Assembly (NCBI GenBank): GCA_903901335.1
Contig: CAIUQR010000102.1
Span: 48,766 to 112,765, forward strand
Source: an uncultured delta proteobacterium
Lineage (GTDB): Bacteria > Desulfobacterota > Desulfobulbia > Desulfobulbales > Desulfocapsaceae
Direction of reading: 5' to 3'
Length of the DNA stretch: 64,000 nt
This document shows, in pieces, positions 36,974 to 44,417 of this stretch. Positions within the stretch are counted from its first letter, which is position 1, and each line of letters opens with the position of its first letter. The notes beneath the pieces are model-generated. The model saw only the letters and a program-made list of their open reading frames with translations. It was not told the DNA's origin and did no database searches. A program made the translations under genes and the position numbers.

Positions 36974-37386
36974 ATCTTAATCATGACCTGGTGCGCAGCC
37001 GCTGCAGAGAAATTACTGAATCATTGGCCCGTCTTGAAAGGATAGCTATGATGTCGAAAGACGCATTTCTGCAGGATCAGGATGCCAAAGACATTTCCTC
37101 CTACCGATTGCTTATCGCCATTGAGGCCGCTCTCAGTATCTGCTATCATATCTCATCAAAACTCTTGAGAAAAGTACCTGAGAATTATGCCGACTATTTT
37201 CAGCTTGTGGGTGAGGCGGGAATCATCCCTGCCGATCTCTCTTTAAGGTTGCAGAAGATGGCCCGTTTTCGCAATCTTCTCGTGCATGTCTATTGGGAAA
37301 TCGATGAAGAGGCTTTATATACTATCATAAGCGCTCATTTGGATGACCTGCGAACGTATTGTGAAGCTGTTGTCCGTCTTCTTTGA
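36970..37386 (+). CDS. hepT: HepT-type HEPN ribonuclease toxin (module 2)
   Basis: A 138-residue DUF86 HEPN protein. The catalytic Rx4HxY motif is intact as RNLLVHVY (R101, H106, Y108); the tyrosine is the one AMPylated by MntA in characterised pairs. It is an RNA-cleaving toxin by family. Coupled to mntA by ATGA overlap. Two HEPN/MNT pairs in tandem in opposite order within 1.7 kb are unusual and may be able to cross-react. Confidence 0.87.
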   Translation: MNLNHDLVRSRCREITESLARLERIAMMSKDAFLQDQDAKDISSYRLLIAIEAALSICYHISSKLLRKVPENYADYFQLVGEAGIIPADLSLRLQKMARFRNLLVHVYWEIDEEALYTIISAHLDDLRTYCEAVVRLL

Positions 37387-37463
37387 TAATGCAACAGGGG
37401 ATCTCATTGATATTTTCAGATTTTTCCTTTGCCCCTGATGTCATAGAGAGTTATTAGCAATAA

Positions 37464-37504
37464 TACCTTGCATTTTGAAACAATCACTTTTAAAATGCAA
37501 GGTA
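37464..37504. promoter_or_regulatory. 13-bp inverted repeat over the start of the DUF4143 ATPase gene
   Basis: TACCTTGCATTTT (37464-37476) and AAAATGCAAGGTA (37492-37504) are perfectly complementary with a 15-base spacer. The second arm contains the candidate start ATG at 37495, and the next ATG begins on its last base. It could be an operator for an autoregulator or an mRNA hairpin that hides the ribosome entry region. Confidence 0.55.
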
Positions 37505-38736
37505 TGGAACGAATGTATCACAAATTGTTCATGGAGCTTCTGGCATCTTTTCCATGTGTGGCAGTGGTTGGGGTACGCCAATGCGGCAAGACGACTCTTT
37601 TGCAGCAACTTGCGGCTCCATGGCAACTTTATGATCTGGAAAAGGCCAGTGATTTTGAAATTATATCCAAGGATCCAGATCTTTTTTTACGCCTCCATCC
37701 GAATCAGGTTGCCTTTGATGAGGCCCAATTATTACCCCAACTATTCGCCAGCCTCCGCGTTGCCATTGATGCCGATAGAGGCAGGCCCGGCAGATTTATC
37801 ATCACCGGATCCAGCTCACCCGAGCTTATCAGTGCTATTTCCGAAAGTCTTGCCGGGCGTGTCGCTATTCTGGAACTGGCGCCTTTTGCATTTGGAGAGA
37901 CGCAGCAATGTTCAACGTCAGCAATAGCTGAGCTTATCTCCCGGCAGGCATCAATTCAGGATTTTCAGGCATTGACGATCCCCGAAAACATCCTTCAGAT
38001 GCAGCATGATTACTGGTTCCGTGGAGGTTATCCGGAACCATGGCTGAAGAACAGTCCGCGGTTTACAAAGTTGTGGATGCAAAATTATGTCCAGACCTAT
38101 CTTAATCGCGATATTCAGCGGCTCTTTCCAGGGCTGAACCGGATGAAATTCATGACTTTTCTTCAATTGCTCGGCAATCTGTCCGGGTCAATTATCAATT
38201 ACTCCAATGTAGCCAGAATCTTAGGAGTTTCCCAGCCCACAGTGCGAGACTATTTCCTGATAGCTCACGGCACATTCATATGGCGTCATATGCCATCGTA
38301 TGACAAAATCTCCTCCAAGCGGATTGTCAAGCATCCCAAGGGATACCTGAGGGATACAGGATTGCTGCATTTTTTGCTTCACTTGCAGGAAATCAATGAT
38401 CTTCTGGCCCATCCTGTCATGGGGCAATCATGGCAGATCATGGTGACAGAAGAAATTTTGCGGGGATTGAATGCGCTAGGCGTTGCCTTCGATTGTTTTT
38501 ATTATCGAACCAGCGGCGGCGCCGAGGTTGATTTGATTCTTGAAGGCGAATTTGGATTGCTGCCCATCGAAATCAAATACGGGCAAAAAGTTGTAGGGCG
38601 TGAGCTGCGCGGAATCAGAGATTTTATCAAGGAAAACAAATGCCGGTATGGACTGGTTGTGAATAATGGTGAACGAACAAGTCGTTACGATGACAACCTT
38701 ATAGGGGTCCCGTTTGGTTGTGTGTTACCTGCTTGA
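37495..38736 (+). CDS. AAA ATPase of the DUF4143 family
   Basis: About 413 residues. N-terminal AAA core with Walker A GVRQCGKTTLLQQL, Walker B-like VAFDEAQLLPQLF and the sensor segment FIITGSSSPELI; central helices YLNRDIQRL and a winged-helix-like IINYSNVARILGVSQPTVRDYF; C-terminal DUF4143 nuclease-like fold with GGAEVDLIL and PIEIKYGQ (D-x9-ExK-like pattern). Function of this large family is unknown; a nuclease or TA-like role is proposed for some. Starts at ATG 37495, 37504 or 37513 are all possible, lying in or after the inverted repeat. Confidence 0.82.
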   Translation: MQGMERMYHKLFMELLASFPCVAVVGVRQCGKTTLLQQLAAPWQLYDLEKASDFEIISKDPDLFLRLHPNQVAFDEAQLLPQLFASLRVAIDADRGRPGRFIITGSSSPELISAISESLAGRVAILELAPFAFGETQQCSTSAIAELISRQASIQDFQALTIPENILQMQHDYWFRGGYPEPWLKNSPRFTKLWMQNYVQTYLNRDIQRLFPGLNRMKFMTFLQLLGNLSGSIINYSNVARILGVSQPTVRDYFLIAHGTFIWRHMPSYDKISSKRIVKHPKGYLRDTGLLHFLLHLQEINDLLAHPVMGQSWQIMVTEEILRGLNALGVAFDCFYYRTSGGAEVDLILEGEFGLLPIEIKYGQKVVGRELRGIRDFIKENKCRYGLVVNNGERTSRYDDNLIGVPFGCVLPA

Positions 38737-38827
38737 CGAATGTTTGAAAGAACGACGCCGAAAGATTCTATGCCTATGCGCGCACTGCCTTCGAAAGGGT
38801 GAGCAGGTACCTTGAGTGAAGACATAC

Positions 38828-38867
38828 GCCGCGGACTGACAATTTTTGTCAGTCCGCGGCCTTTTTT
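38828..38867 (+). terminator. intrinsic terminator upstream of pilA
   Basis: GCCGCGGACTGACA (38828-38841) pairs perfectly with TGTCAGTCCGCGGC (38847-38860), loop ATTTT, then C and six T residues. It insulates pilA from transcription coming from the toxin-antitoxin/DUF4143 side. Confidence 0.92.
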
Positions 38868-38992
38868 GGGCAGCGAACAGGAAGGCCGGAATTGCAGATC
38901 GTCCTCCACGAAATTAAGCGGATCAGTAAAACATCTTAGTATCATTATGTATTCACACTATTAATTATTTTCAGAAATCATTTTCGAAAAAA

Positions 38993-39008
38993 TGGCATCA
39001 GGTTTGCT
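38993..39008 (+). promoter_or_regulatory. sigma-54 promoter of pilA
   Basis: TGGCATCAGGTTTGCT matches the -24/-12 consensus TGGCACG-N4-TTGC[AT], with GG and GC in correct spacing. It lies 63 bases before the pilA ATG and downstream of a terminator, and a PilS/PilR pair is encoded nearby, which together make the call strong. The likely transcription start is near 39020. Confidence 0.8.
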
Positions 39009-39071
39009 ATACTGCTATTGACAGTTTACATCAGGCTCGAAAACCACAAATAAAACAATGGAGGAAACACC

Positions 39072-39704
39072 ATGAAAGTGAGTCAATTCGCAAAAATCCA
39101 CAAAGATGCAAAAGGTTTCACCCTGATCGAGTTGATGATCGTCGTTGCGATCATCGGTATCCTGGCAGCTATTGCCATCCCACAGTTTGCCGCATATCGG
39201 ATCAAGGGCTTCAATGCTTCAGCTACAAGTGATTTAAAAAATATGTATACAGCTGAAGCCGCCCTGTTTTCAGATTGGCAGAGTTACGGTACAAGCCAAT
39301 CTACAGCTGCTGCCGCCTTCGCTGCTGTTATCCCCGCAGCTGGTGTAGCGCTCTTGGGAGGTGATGCCAACGGTGATGGTATTGCCACCCAGGATTCCGG
39401 AGCTAACAACCGGGGCTTAGCAATTGCTGTCGGCAGTAAAGTTACCATCTTCGCCCTTACCCCTGCTGTTCCCCTCGCTGCAGCCCCACAGGCAACATTT
39501 CAAGCAGCAGCCAAACATTTTCAGGGTGATACGACATACGGTATAGACGGTGACTCGACCGCCACCTACCAGAATCCAGTGCTTGTTGCTGCTGGAGCTG
39601 CTTTAACGACAGCTCTCTTCACTGGATCTATTGCTGCCAACACAGTTAGCGTAGACAACTTCCTTGCTGCCGGTGTCCCTGTCGCAAACTGGTCGATTAA
39701 ATAA
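39072..39704 (+). CDS. pilA: major type IV pilin PilA
   Basis: A 210-residue type IVa pilin. Prepilin peptide of 15 residues cut at KG|FTLIELM, Phe at +1 and Glu at +5, then the hydrophobic spine VVAIIGILAAIAIPQFAAYRIKGFNASATSDLKNMYTAE. The globular part is alanine-rich and contains a NNRGLAIAVGSKVTI segment and FQGDTTYGIDGDS, both mirrored in the second pilin at 42.5 kb. Preceded by AGGAGG-like GGAGGAAA and a sigma-54 promoter. A terminator follows. Confidence 0.92.
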   Translation: MKVSQFAKIHKDAKGFTLIELMIVVAIIGILAAIAIPQFAAYRIKGFNASATSDLKNMYTAEAALFSDWQSYGTSQSTAAAAFAAVIPAAGVALLGGDANGDGIATQDSGANNRGLAIAVGSKVTIFALTPAVPLAAAPQATFQAAAKHFQGDTTYGIDGDSTATYQNPVLVAAGAALTTALFTGSIAANTVSVDNFLAAGVPVANWSIK

Positions 39705-39715
39705 CTCTCCCTCAT

Positions 39716-39745
39716 GTAAGCATTGGAAAAGTAAGCATTGGAAAA
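39716..39745 (+). repeat. tandem duplication of a 15-bp unit after pilA
   Basis: GTAAGCATTGGAAAA occurs twice in a row (39716-39730 and 39731-39745), just after the pilA stop and running into the terminator stem. It could be a slippage product; it does not change the coding region. Confidence 0.75.
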
Positions 39746-39784
39746 GGCACTTTCTGGCGAGAAAGTGCCTTTTCTGTTTTTTTT
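39742..39784 (+). terminator. intrinsic terminator after pilA
   Basis: AAAAGGCACTTTCT (39742-39755) pairs with AGAAAGTGCCTTTT (39760-39773), loop GGCG, followed by CTG and eight T residues. It allows much pilA mRNA to end before the ABC genes, in keeping with a far higher need for pilin. Confidence 0.88.
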
Positions 39785-39811
39785 ATACATCTGTAATCAA
39801 AAGGGCCTCCT

Positions 39812-40555
39812 GTGATCCAATTTGATAATATCTGGAAAAGCTATACGAAGGAAATCTTTCGTTCTGCGCCGGCAGCGCTGGAGGACATCTCTTTCACCCT
39901 GGAACAAGGAAAGACCTTGGGCCTTATCGGTGCTAACGGTGCTGGTAAATCGACCTCAATTCGACTGTTGATGGATTTTATTCGACCTGATAAGGGCACT
40001 ATTAGTCTGTTTGACCACCCGGTAACTGATATAAGCCTACGCAATCAAATCGGCTACCTGCCGGAAACCGCCAGTTTTCCAGCCAATCTGACCATCCTCG
40101 ACCTCCTTCGATTCACCGGTGCCACCTGTGCTATCCCAACCAAAATCTGGAAGGAGCGTGGCCAAGCACTTTTACAAGATCTTGATCTCTGGGAAGCACG
40201 ACGCAAACCCCTGCGAGCCTACTCAAAAGGCATGCAGCAACGGGCCAACTTCGTTCTTGCCCTGCTGAATGACCCGCAACTCCTGATCCTGGATGAACCG
40301 ATGAGCGGTCTTGATCCGATGGGCAGAAAAAAGATCATCGATCTGATCGGACAGCTTAAAGATGCCGGCAAAACTATTCTTTTCTGTTCCCACATCCTGG
40401 AGGATGTGGACCGGCTGGTCGATAATATTCTTCTTCTCCATAAGGGGAAGAAACTCTTTTATGGCACCCCGGCGGAACTGACCGAGCGAGAAAACAAGAC
40501 ATCCATGGCCGAGGCCTTTATCAGCATGGTCAACACGGAGACCGTCAATGCATAA
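39812..40555 (+). CDS. ABC transporter ATP-binding protein (PilH-like)
   Basis: A 247-residue ABC ATPase with GTG start. Walker A GANGAGKST, Q-loop region NQIGYLPETA, signature YSKGMQQR (in place of LSGGQ), Walker B LLILDEPMSGLDP, switch His in FCSHIL. Its place directly after pilA, followed by a permease and a membrane protein, matches the pilA-pilG-pilH-pilI set of Myxococcus xanthus, where the transporter is needed for pilus assembly. The substrate is unknown. The assignment to PilH is from context. Confidence 0.88.
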   Translation: MIQFDNIWKSYTKEIFRSAPAALEDISFTLEQGKTLGLIGANGAGKSTSIRLLMDFIRPDKGTISLFDHPVTDISLRNQIGYLPETASFPANLTILDLLRFTGATCAIPTKIWKERGQALLQDLDLWEARRKPLRAYSKGMQQRANFVLALLNDPQLLILDEPMSGLDPMGRKKIIDLIGQLKDAGKTILFCSHILEDVDRLVDNILLLHKGKKLFYGTPAELTERENKTSMAEAFISMVNTETVNA

Positions 40556-41372
40556 AAAATTCCTTCGTATCGGCAGCCTGGCCTGGCTGATTATCCTTGA
40601 TGGAATGAGGCGGCATGCCTTGTTAGGGCTTTTCCTGTTCGCCCTGACCTGCGAAACCGGCGGGATGTTCTTTTTCGATTTTATTCCCAGGGATATCGGT
40701 AGGGCATCAAATGATTTTCTTTTCTCTATCAGCTGGTTGGCAGGCATCCTCTTTGTTCTTTTTCATGGTATTCATATCGCTGCCTGGGATGATGAACGCA
40801 GGACCATCCATACCTTTCTCGCCAGACCGATCTCGAGAACGGAATATGTCCTCGCCGTTTTCTTAGGACTTGCAGTTCTTCTTTTTGTTTTAAACTGTGC
40901 CCTTGGCGGGACAGGCTGGCTGGTTCTCAATCTGATTCGAAAATCTGTCAATAATGCCTATTTCCAGCACCTGTCGTTGTCGAATTTTCTCCTCGCCGGG
41001 ACAGGGCTTTTCGTTATTGAGCTGATCCTGCTTTCCGTCATTATGTTTTTTTCCGGCTCGATTCGCGGCAGTTTTCCGGTCCTTCTCCTGACGATCTCTT
41101 ATTATCTTATCTGCTCCGGTCTCCCTGTTGTCCGCGCAAATCTTAAGCAGAATGCAGAGCATGCCTCAACTCATGTTCTTGCTACCGTGCTGAAAGGGAT
41201 GACCGCCTTCTTTCCCGATTTTTCCCAACTTGATTTTAAAACCCTGGTGGCATCCAGTGAACTTGTCCCTTCAGCAGCCCAGGTTGCAATGCCGTTTCTG
41301 GTTTCAACCCTCTATATTGCAGTCGTCCTCTGGATCGCATGTTCCATTTATCAAAGGCGGGATCTGCAATGA
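40548..41372 (+). CDS. ABC transporter permease (PilI-like)
   Basis: A 274-residue integral membrane protein with about six helices; the segment DDERRTIHTFLARPISRTEYVLAVFLG after the second helix is typical of ABC-2-type permeases with ARPxSRxEY. It overlaps the ATPase gene by eight bases. By position it corresponds to PilI of M. xanthus, but sequence alone shows only an ABC-2-type permease. Confidence 0.82.
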   Translation: MHKKFLRIGSLAWLIILDGMRRHALLGLFLFALTCETGGMFFFDFIPRDIGRASNDFLFSISWLAGILFVLFHGIHIAAWDDERRTIHTFLARPISRTEYVLAVFLGLAVLLFVLNCALGGTGWLVLNLIRKSVNNAYFQHLSLSNFLLAGTGLFVIELILLSVIMFFSGSIRGSFPVLLLTISYYLICSGLPVVRANLKQNAEHASTHVLATVLKGMTAFFPDFSQLDFKTLVASSELVPSAAQVAMPFLVSTLYIAVVLWIACSIYQRRDLQ

Positions 41373-42202
41373 GCATCTTGCGCGGCTTTTCTTTTATTCT
41401 GCTTATCATTCTGTACGGTTTTATTTTTTTATTACAGGAGCGGCAGGCTCAGACCAGAGAGATATCTCTCGATAATGCCCTCCCGGTAAGCTTTTACAAA
41501 ATCACCTCTGGTTACATAAGACAACTGGCAGCAGAGATGCTCTTTATCAAAACCAGTGTCTTTCTTGGCGGAGTGAAATCTGACGTACTTAAAAACAAGT
41601 ACGCAACCGTCCTTGGTGAAAATTTTGAAGTAATGACCTTACTTTATCCCCACTTTATCGATCCCTATTATTTTTGCCAGGCATTTCTTCCCCCTCTCTC
41701 ACAAAACGCTGCCAGGAAGACTAATACCATCCTTAAGACCGGTATCACTACATTTCCCAAGGATTTTATTCTCCGGTTTTTCCATGCGACAAATTACATT
41801 CTCTACCTGAACGAACCGTTAAAAAGCGCCGATGCATTTGCGGAGTCGGCCACACTACCAGACGCCCCACCGATGTTCGGCCATCTGGCAGCGGTTTTTT
41901 CCGCCCAGGGCGGTGATATTGCCGCCGGTTTAATTACACTCAAGACCTTGTTGGCCTCAGAAAAGGATGAAAGTGTCCGCTCTCGATATCTAAAAGAGAT
42001 AGCGATTTTTGAACAGGCAATGCAAGTCAATGCTGCCTTGATAGGCTATCAAAAGAAGTATTCAATATCACCCAAGGATCTGCAAGAGCTCGTCCCCGAA
42101 TTCATCCAGGCAATACCCGATATAAAGAATGCCTTCATTCTTGTCTACGACCCTCCGACCTTGCGTCTTCAACGCCCCCAACCTCTCCAGTACAAAAAAT
42201 AG
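41369..42202 (+). CDS. membrane-anchored protein of the pilus ABC locus (PilG-like)
   Basis: About 277 residues from ATG 41369, which overlaps the permease stop (ATGA). One N-terminal membrane helix (GFSFILLIILYGFIFLL) and a large exported domain, helical with repeat-like character: NAARKTNTILKTGITTFPKDFILRFFHATNYILYL. It resembles the accessory PilG of M. xanthus in topology, size and neighbours; direct sequence similarity cannot be shown here. The C-terminal part includes IGYQKKYSISPKDLQELVPEFI. Confidence 0.65.
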   Translation: MSILRGFSFILLIILYGFIFLLQERQAQTREISLDNALPVSFYKITSGYIRQLAAEMLFIKTSVFLGGVKSDVLKNKYATVLGENFEVMTLLYPHFIDPYYFCQAFLPPLSQNAARKTNTILKTGITTFPKDFILRFFHATNYILYLNEPLKSADAFAESATLPDAPPMFGHLAAVFSAQGGDIAAGLITLKTLLASEKDESVRSRYLKEIAIFEQAMQVNAALIGYQKKYSISPKDLQELVPEFIQAIPDIKNAFILVYDPPTLRLQRPQPLQYKK

Positions 42203-42412
42203 CTGCTAAGGCGAGATATCGAACGCTCGTTCCATATTGACAAACCAAACTTGGAGTGCAGTTGACACTTTTTGTCATTTATTACCATTTTTGGTCCATT
42301 GTCTTTTCTATTCTCTACGCCTTCTATAGAAGAAGCCTCGTCCAACCATTCGACCGAGCAAATAACACTTTGTATTTACAAAATAAAAATATCAGCTGTG
42401 ATTCAAACACGT

Positions 42413-42428
42413 TGGCCTACCCTTTGCA
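42413..42428 (+). promoter_or_regulatory. sigma-54 promoter of the second pilin
   Basis: TGGCCTACCCTTTGCA shows GG and GC at the correct -24/-12 spacing and ends in TTTGCA, matching the consensus. It lies 30 bases before the pilin ATG. It is very close to the ATG, so the leader would be about 20 bases long. The same class of site precedes pilA. Confidence 0.75.
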
Positions 42429-42458
42429 AGAGAGACAACAAAAAAGAGAGAATTCATT

Positions 42459-43111
42459 ATGCAAACCAAAACGGCCAATCTTTTCCTTGCAGACAGGAAG
42501 GGCTTCACTCTGATCGAACTCATGCTGGTGGTAGCAATTATCGGTATTCTTGCAGCAATCGCCATTCCGCAATTTTCCTACTTCAGGATTAAAGGCTTTA
42601 ATTCCTCAGCCCTGAGTGATACCAAAAATATGGTGACGATAGAGTCATCGATGATTGCAGGGGTTCAATCGTATGGGGTTTCTGGCCCGTCCCCGCACCT
42701 GGCGGTGTGCCCGCTTATGTCGGCTCTGGTGGCGGCATAGGCGGGTTGATAACAGGTCCTCCCGCAGGTGCAGGAAATATGAACACCATAACCTGGACCG
42801 ATCCTGTCCCTTTTAACACGAACCGTGGTGTCGTTATAGGACTCGGAAACAATGTAAGCATCATCGTTTCGACTGAAACCCCTGTCCCTCCGGCAATTTA
42901 CTTGTCAAGTTTCACCGTCATAAGCAAACACACTCATGGAGACACTTATTACGGGGCAGCCAGTGACGTTGACAATATTTATTTAGATCAATCCGATGGC
43001 AGCACCGGCACACCTCTTTTGGCAGTTGATGCACTGCCCTCAACGATAGCAAGTAATGAATTTGCAGCCCCGGCTGTAGGACCCAGCGGGCAAGGATGGG
43101 TGGCGAAATAA
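42459..43111 (+). pseudogene. second type IV pilin, disrupted by a one-base frameshift
   Basis: The N-terminal part (42459-42740) encodes a 15-residue leader and KG|FTLIELMLVVAIIGILAAIAIPQFSYFRIKGFNSSALSDTKNM, nearly the same as PilA, then QSYG. Around 42670-42700 the frame is lost and a stop follows at 42738. The next frame continues with WPVPAPGGVPAYVGSG...TNRGVVIGLGNNVSI...HGDTYYGAASDV to the stop at 43111, clearly the missing C-terminal half. A single missing base explains it, so either a genuine pseudogene, a phase-variable state at GGGGTTT, or a sequencing error. The 3' end is duplicated at 44417. Confidence 0.82.
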
Positions 43112-43126
43112 AGGCCATTTCACGTT
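42895..43126 (+). repeat. 232-bp direct repeat, copy 1 (3' end of second pilin)
   Basis: This segment covers the last 72 codons of the frameshifted pilin and the trailer AAAGGCCATTTCACGTT. It aligns without gaps with 44417-44648, with about 25 differences by eye (near 89% identity). Confidence 0.88.
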
Positions 43127-43184
43127 CAGAAGTCCTTACTTGCGGGAAGTTTCCTTGGCACCTAAACCATTTTTCTAACCATTA

Positions 43185-43463
43185 TCACACCCCAAGCTCA
43201 TAAATGAGTCGCATGTCCGATCCTGGATAAATAATTTCAGCTTCGTTGAGTTTTTCAAAAAGTGACCGGAGAGATTTGTTGGCCGCTGGCCGGGAAGCAC
43301 CATGGACCTTAATCCGTAGAATCTTATTGTCGGCATCAGGGAGGATGTCGGCCTCGGTAACGAACAAATCCTGGAGTAAACGTTTAGAGGGAGAAAAGGT
43401 GGACCGAAGAACAAACTCTCTACGGAACAGATTGTTACTCTGAATAATATGTATAACAGCCGG
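43185..43463 (-). pseudogene. C-terminal remnant of a transposase-like protein
   Basis: The minus frame ends with LLQDLFVTEADILPDADNKILRIKVHGASRPAANKSLRSLFEKLNEAEIIYPGSDMRLIYELGV. This tail (ADILPD...AxxxLxxxLNxTExxYPGxxLRLxYEL) resembles the end of a family of long DDE-type transposases, recognised from memory only. No catalytic region is present. The frame runs to 43499 but its upstream end overlaps resolvase-like sequence on the plus strand, so the junction is put near 43463. Confidence 0.45.
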
Positions 43464-43553
43464 GTCCACAGTATTCAGGAAATGTGTACCACATTTCAAA
43501 TCACTAAACCGACCCTATATCGGTATTTGAAAGATCCTGTCTTCCGCTCATAA
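43458..43553 (+). pseudogene. C-terminal remnant of a serine resolvase/invertase
   Basis: A short plus frame reads SIQEMCTTFQITKPTLYRYLKD before a stop at 43551-43553. This is the helix-turn-helix tail of Tn3-type resolvases (IQEMxxxxxISKxTLYRYL). No catalytic domain remains. It marks past mobile-element activity between the two pilin repeat copies. Confidence 0.6.
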
Positions 43554-43591
43554 TGGGCCGCACCTTCAAATGACGAAAAAAATATGAATAA

Positions 43592-43638
43592 GGTTGACAT
43601 ACAGTCAACCACAGGTTAGTGTTGACATATAGTCAACC
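43592..43638. promoter_or_regulatory. tandem operator palindromes upstream of higBA
   Basis: GGTTGACATACAGTCAACC (43592-43610) and GTTGACATATAGTCAAC (43621-43637) are two near-identical palindromes TTGAC-N5-GTCAA with centres 28 bases apart. They end 14 bases before the toxin ATG and each contains TTGACA, so a bound repressor would mask the promoter. They are the likely sites for HigA autoregulation. Confidence 0.75.
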
Positions 43639-43651
43639 AAAAAAGAAAAGC

Positions 43652-43969
43652 ATGAACGTACTTACCAAAAAACCTTTTATAGATGCCGCCACAAAATATC
43701 CTAACGAGCGGAAAGCTTTATTGGAGATATTTAGAGTCTTACAGAAAAGCAACTTTTCTACTCCGAATGAATTGAAAGCTGTTTTCCCCTCTCTTGATAA
43801 TTTCAAATATATTGATAAATGGTGGGTACTCGATGTCGGTGGAAATAATCTTCGGATAATATTTTTCATCCAATTTGTAAATAAGCGGTTCTATGTTAAA
43901 CATATCGTTAATCATACTGATTACGATAAGTTGACGGAAAAATATAGAAAAGGAAAAAATAGGTGCTGA
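43652..43969 (+). CDS. higB: HigB-type mRNA interferase toxin
   Basis: About 105 residues from ATG 43652 (a TTG at 43619 lies inside an operator). Basic, with the HigB pattern PNELKAVFPSLDNF, WVLDVGGNNLRIIFFIQF and FYVKHIVNHTDYDKL near the C-terminus. Toxins of this family cleave mRNA on the ribosome. The higA start is two bases past its stop. The order toxin-antitoxin is the HigBA order. Confidence 0.85.
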   Translation: MNVLTKKPFIDAATKYPNERKALLEIFRVLQKSNFSTPNELKAVFPSLDNFKYIDKWWVLDVGGNNLRIIFFIQFVNKRFYVKHIVNHTDYDKLTEKYRKGKNRC

Positions 43970-43970
43970 T

Positions 43971-44417
43971 ATGGAAACGAATTTAGCTCTTGTTGATGCA
44001 TTTCAGGGATTCATGGCTACTGCACGGCCTTATGTGATTATCACAGATGAAGAAGATTACAATAAGGCCCTGGAGGCATTAGAACAAATATTGGAAAGCG
44101 CAGAAGACACGGAAAATTCCCCTTTGAATCCTTTAATCGATATGTTGACCCATGCTATTGAAAAATATGAAACCAAAGACAGCGAATTAAGCTCCTTTCT
44201 TGCGGAAGCTGAAGAATTGCCTGCAGATATTGCTTTACTCAGGGCATTGATGAGTCAATACCAACTGACCGGGGCCGATCTGCCCGAGATCGGCTGTAAG
44301 TCTATGGTGTCTAAGGTGTTGAAAGGAGAACGTCTATTAAATAGAACTGCGATAGAGCAACTTTCTAAAAGGTTTGGCTTGAGACCTGCATTATTTTTTG
44401 GAGAGCCAAGCGTTTGA
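43971..44417 (+). CDS. higA: HigA-type antitoxin
   Basis: A 148-residue acidic protein with a C-terminal helix-turn-helix: LRALMSQYQLTGADLPEIGCKSMVSKVLKGERLLNRTAIEQLSKRFGL, as in long HigA proteins. The N-terminal acidic helices probably bind the toxin. The stop TGA (44415-44417) falls exactly on the first base of the second copy of the pilin 3' repeat, so the insertion end is precise. Confidence 0.87.
   Translation: METNLALVDAFQGFMATARPYVIITDEEDYNKALEALEQILESAEDTENSPLNPLIDMLTHAIEKYETKDSELSSFLAEAEELPADIALLRALMSQYQLTGADLPEIGCKSMVSKVLKGERLLNRTAIEQLSKRFGLRPALFFGEPSV

Larger units (their letters stand above)
38737..39071. other. intergenic region between DUF4143 ATPase and pilA
   Basis: This 335-base gap holds, in order, a short frame 38748-38819 whose end reads ERFYAYARTAFERVSRYLE then stop (likely the remnant C-terminus of a lost gene), a strong terminator (38828-38867), an AT-rich spacer, and the sigma-54-type pilA promoter (38993-39008). 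Confidence 0.5.
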
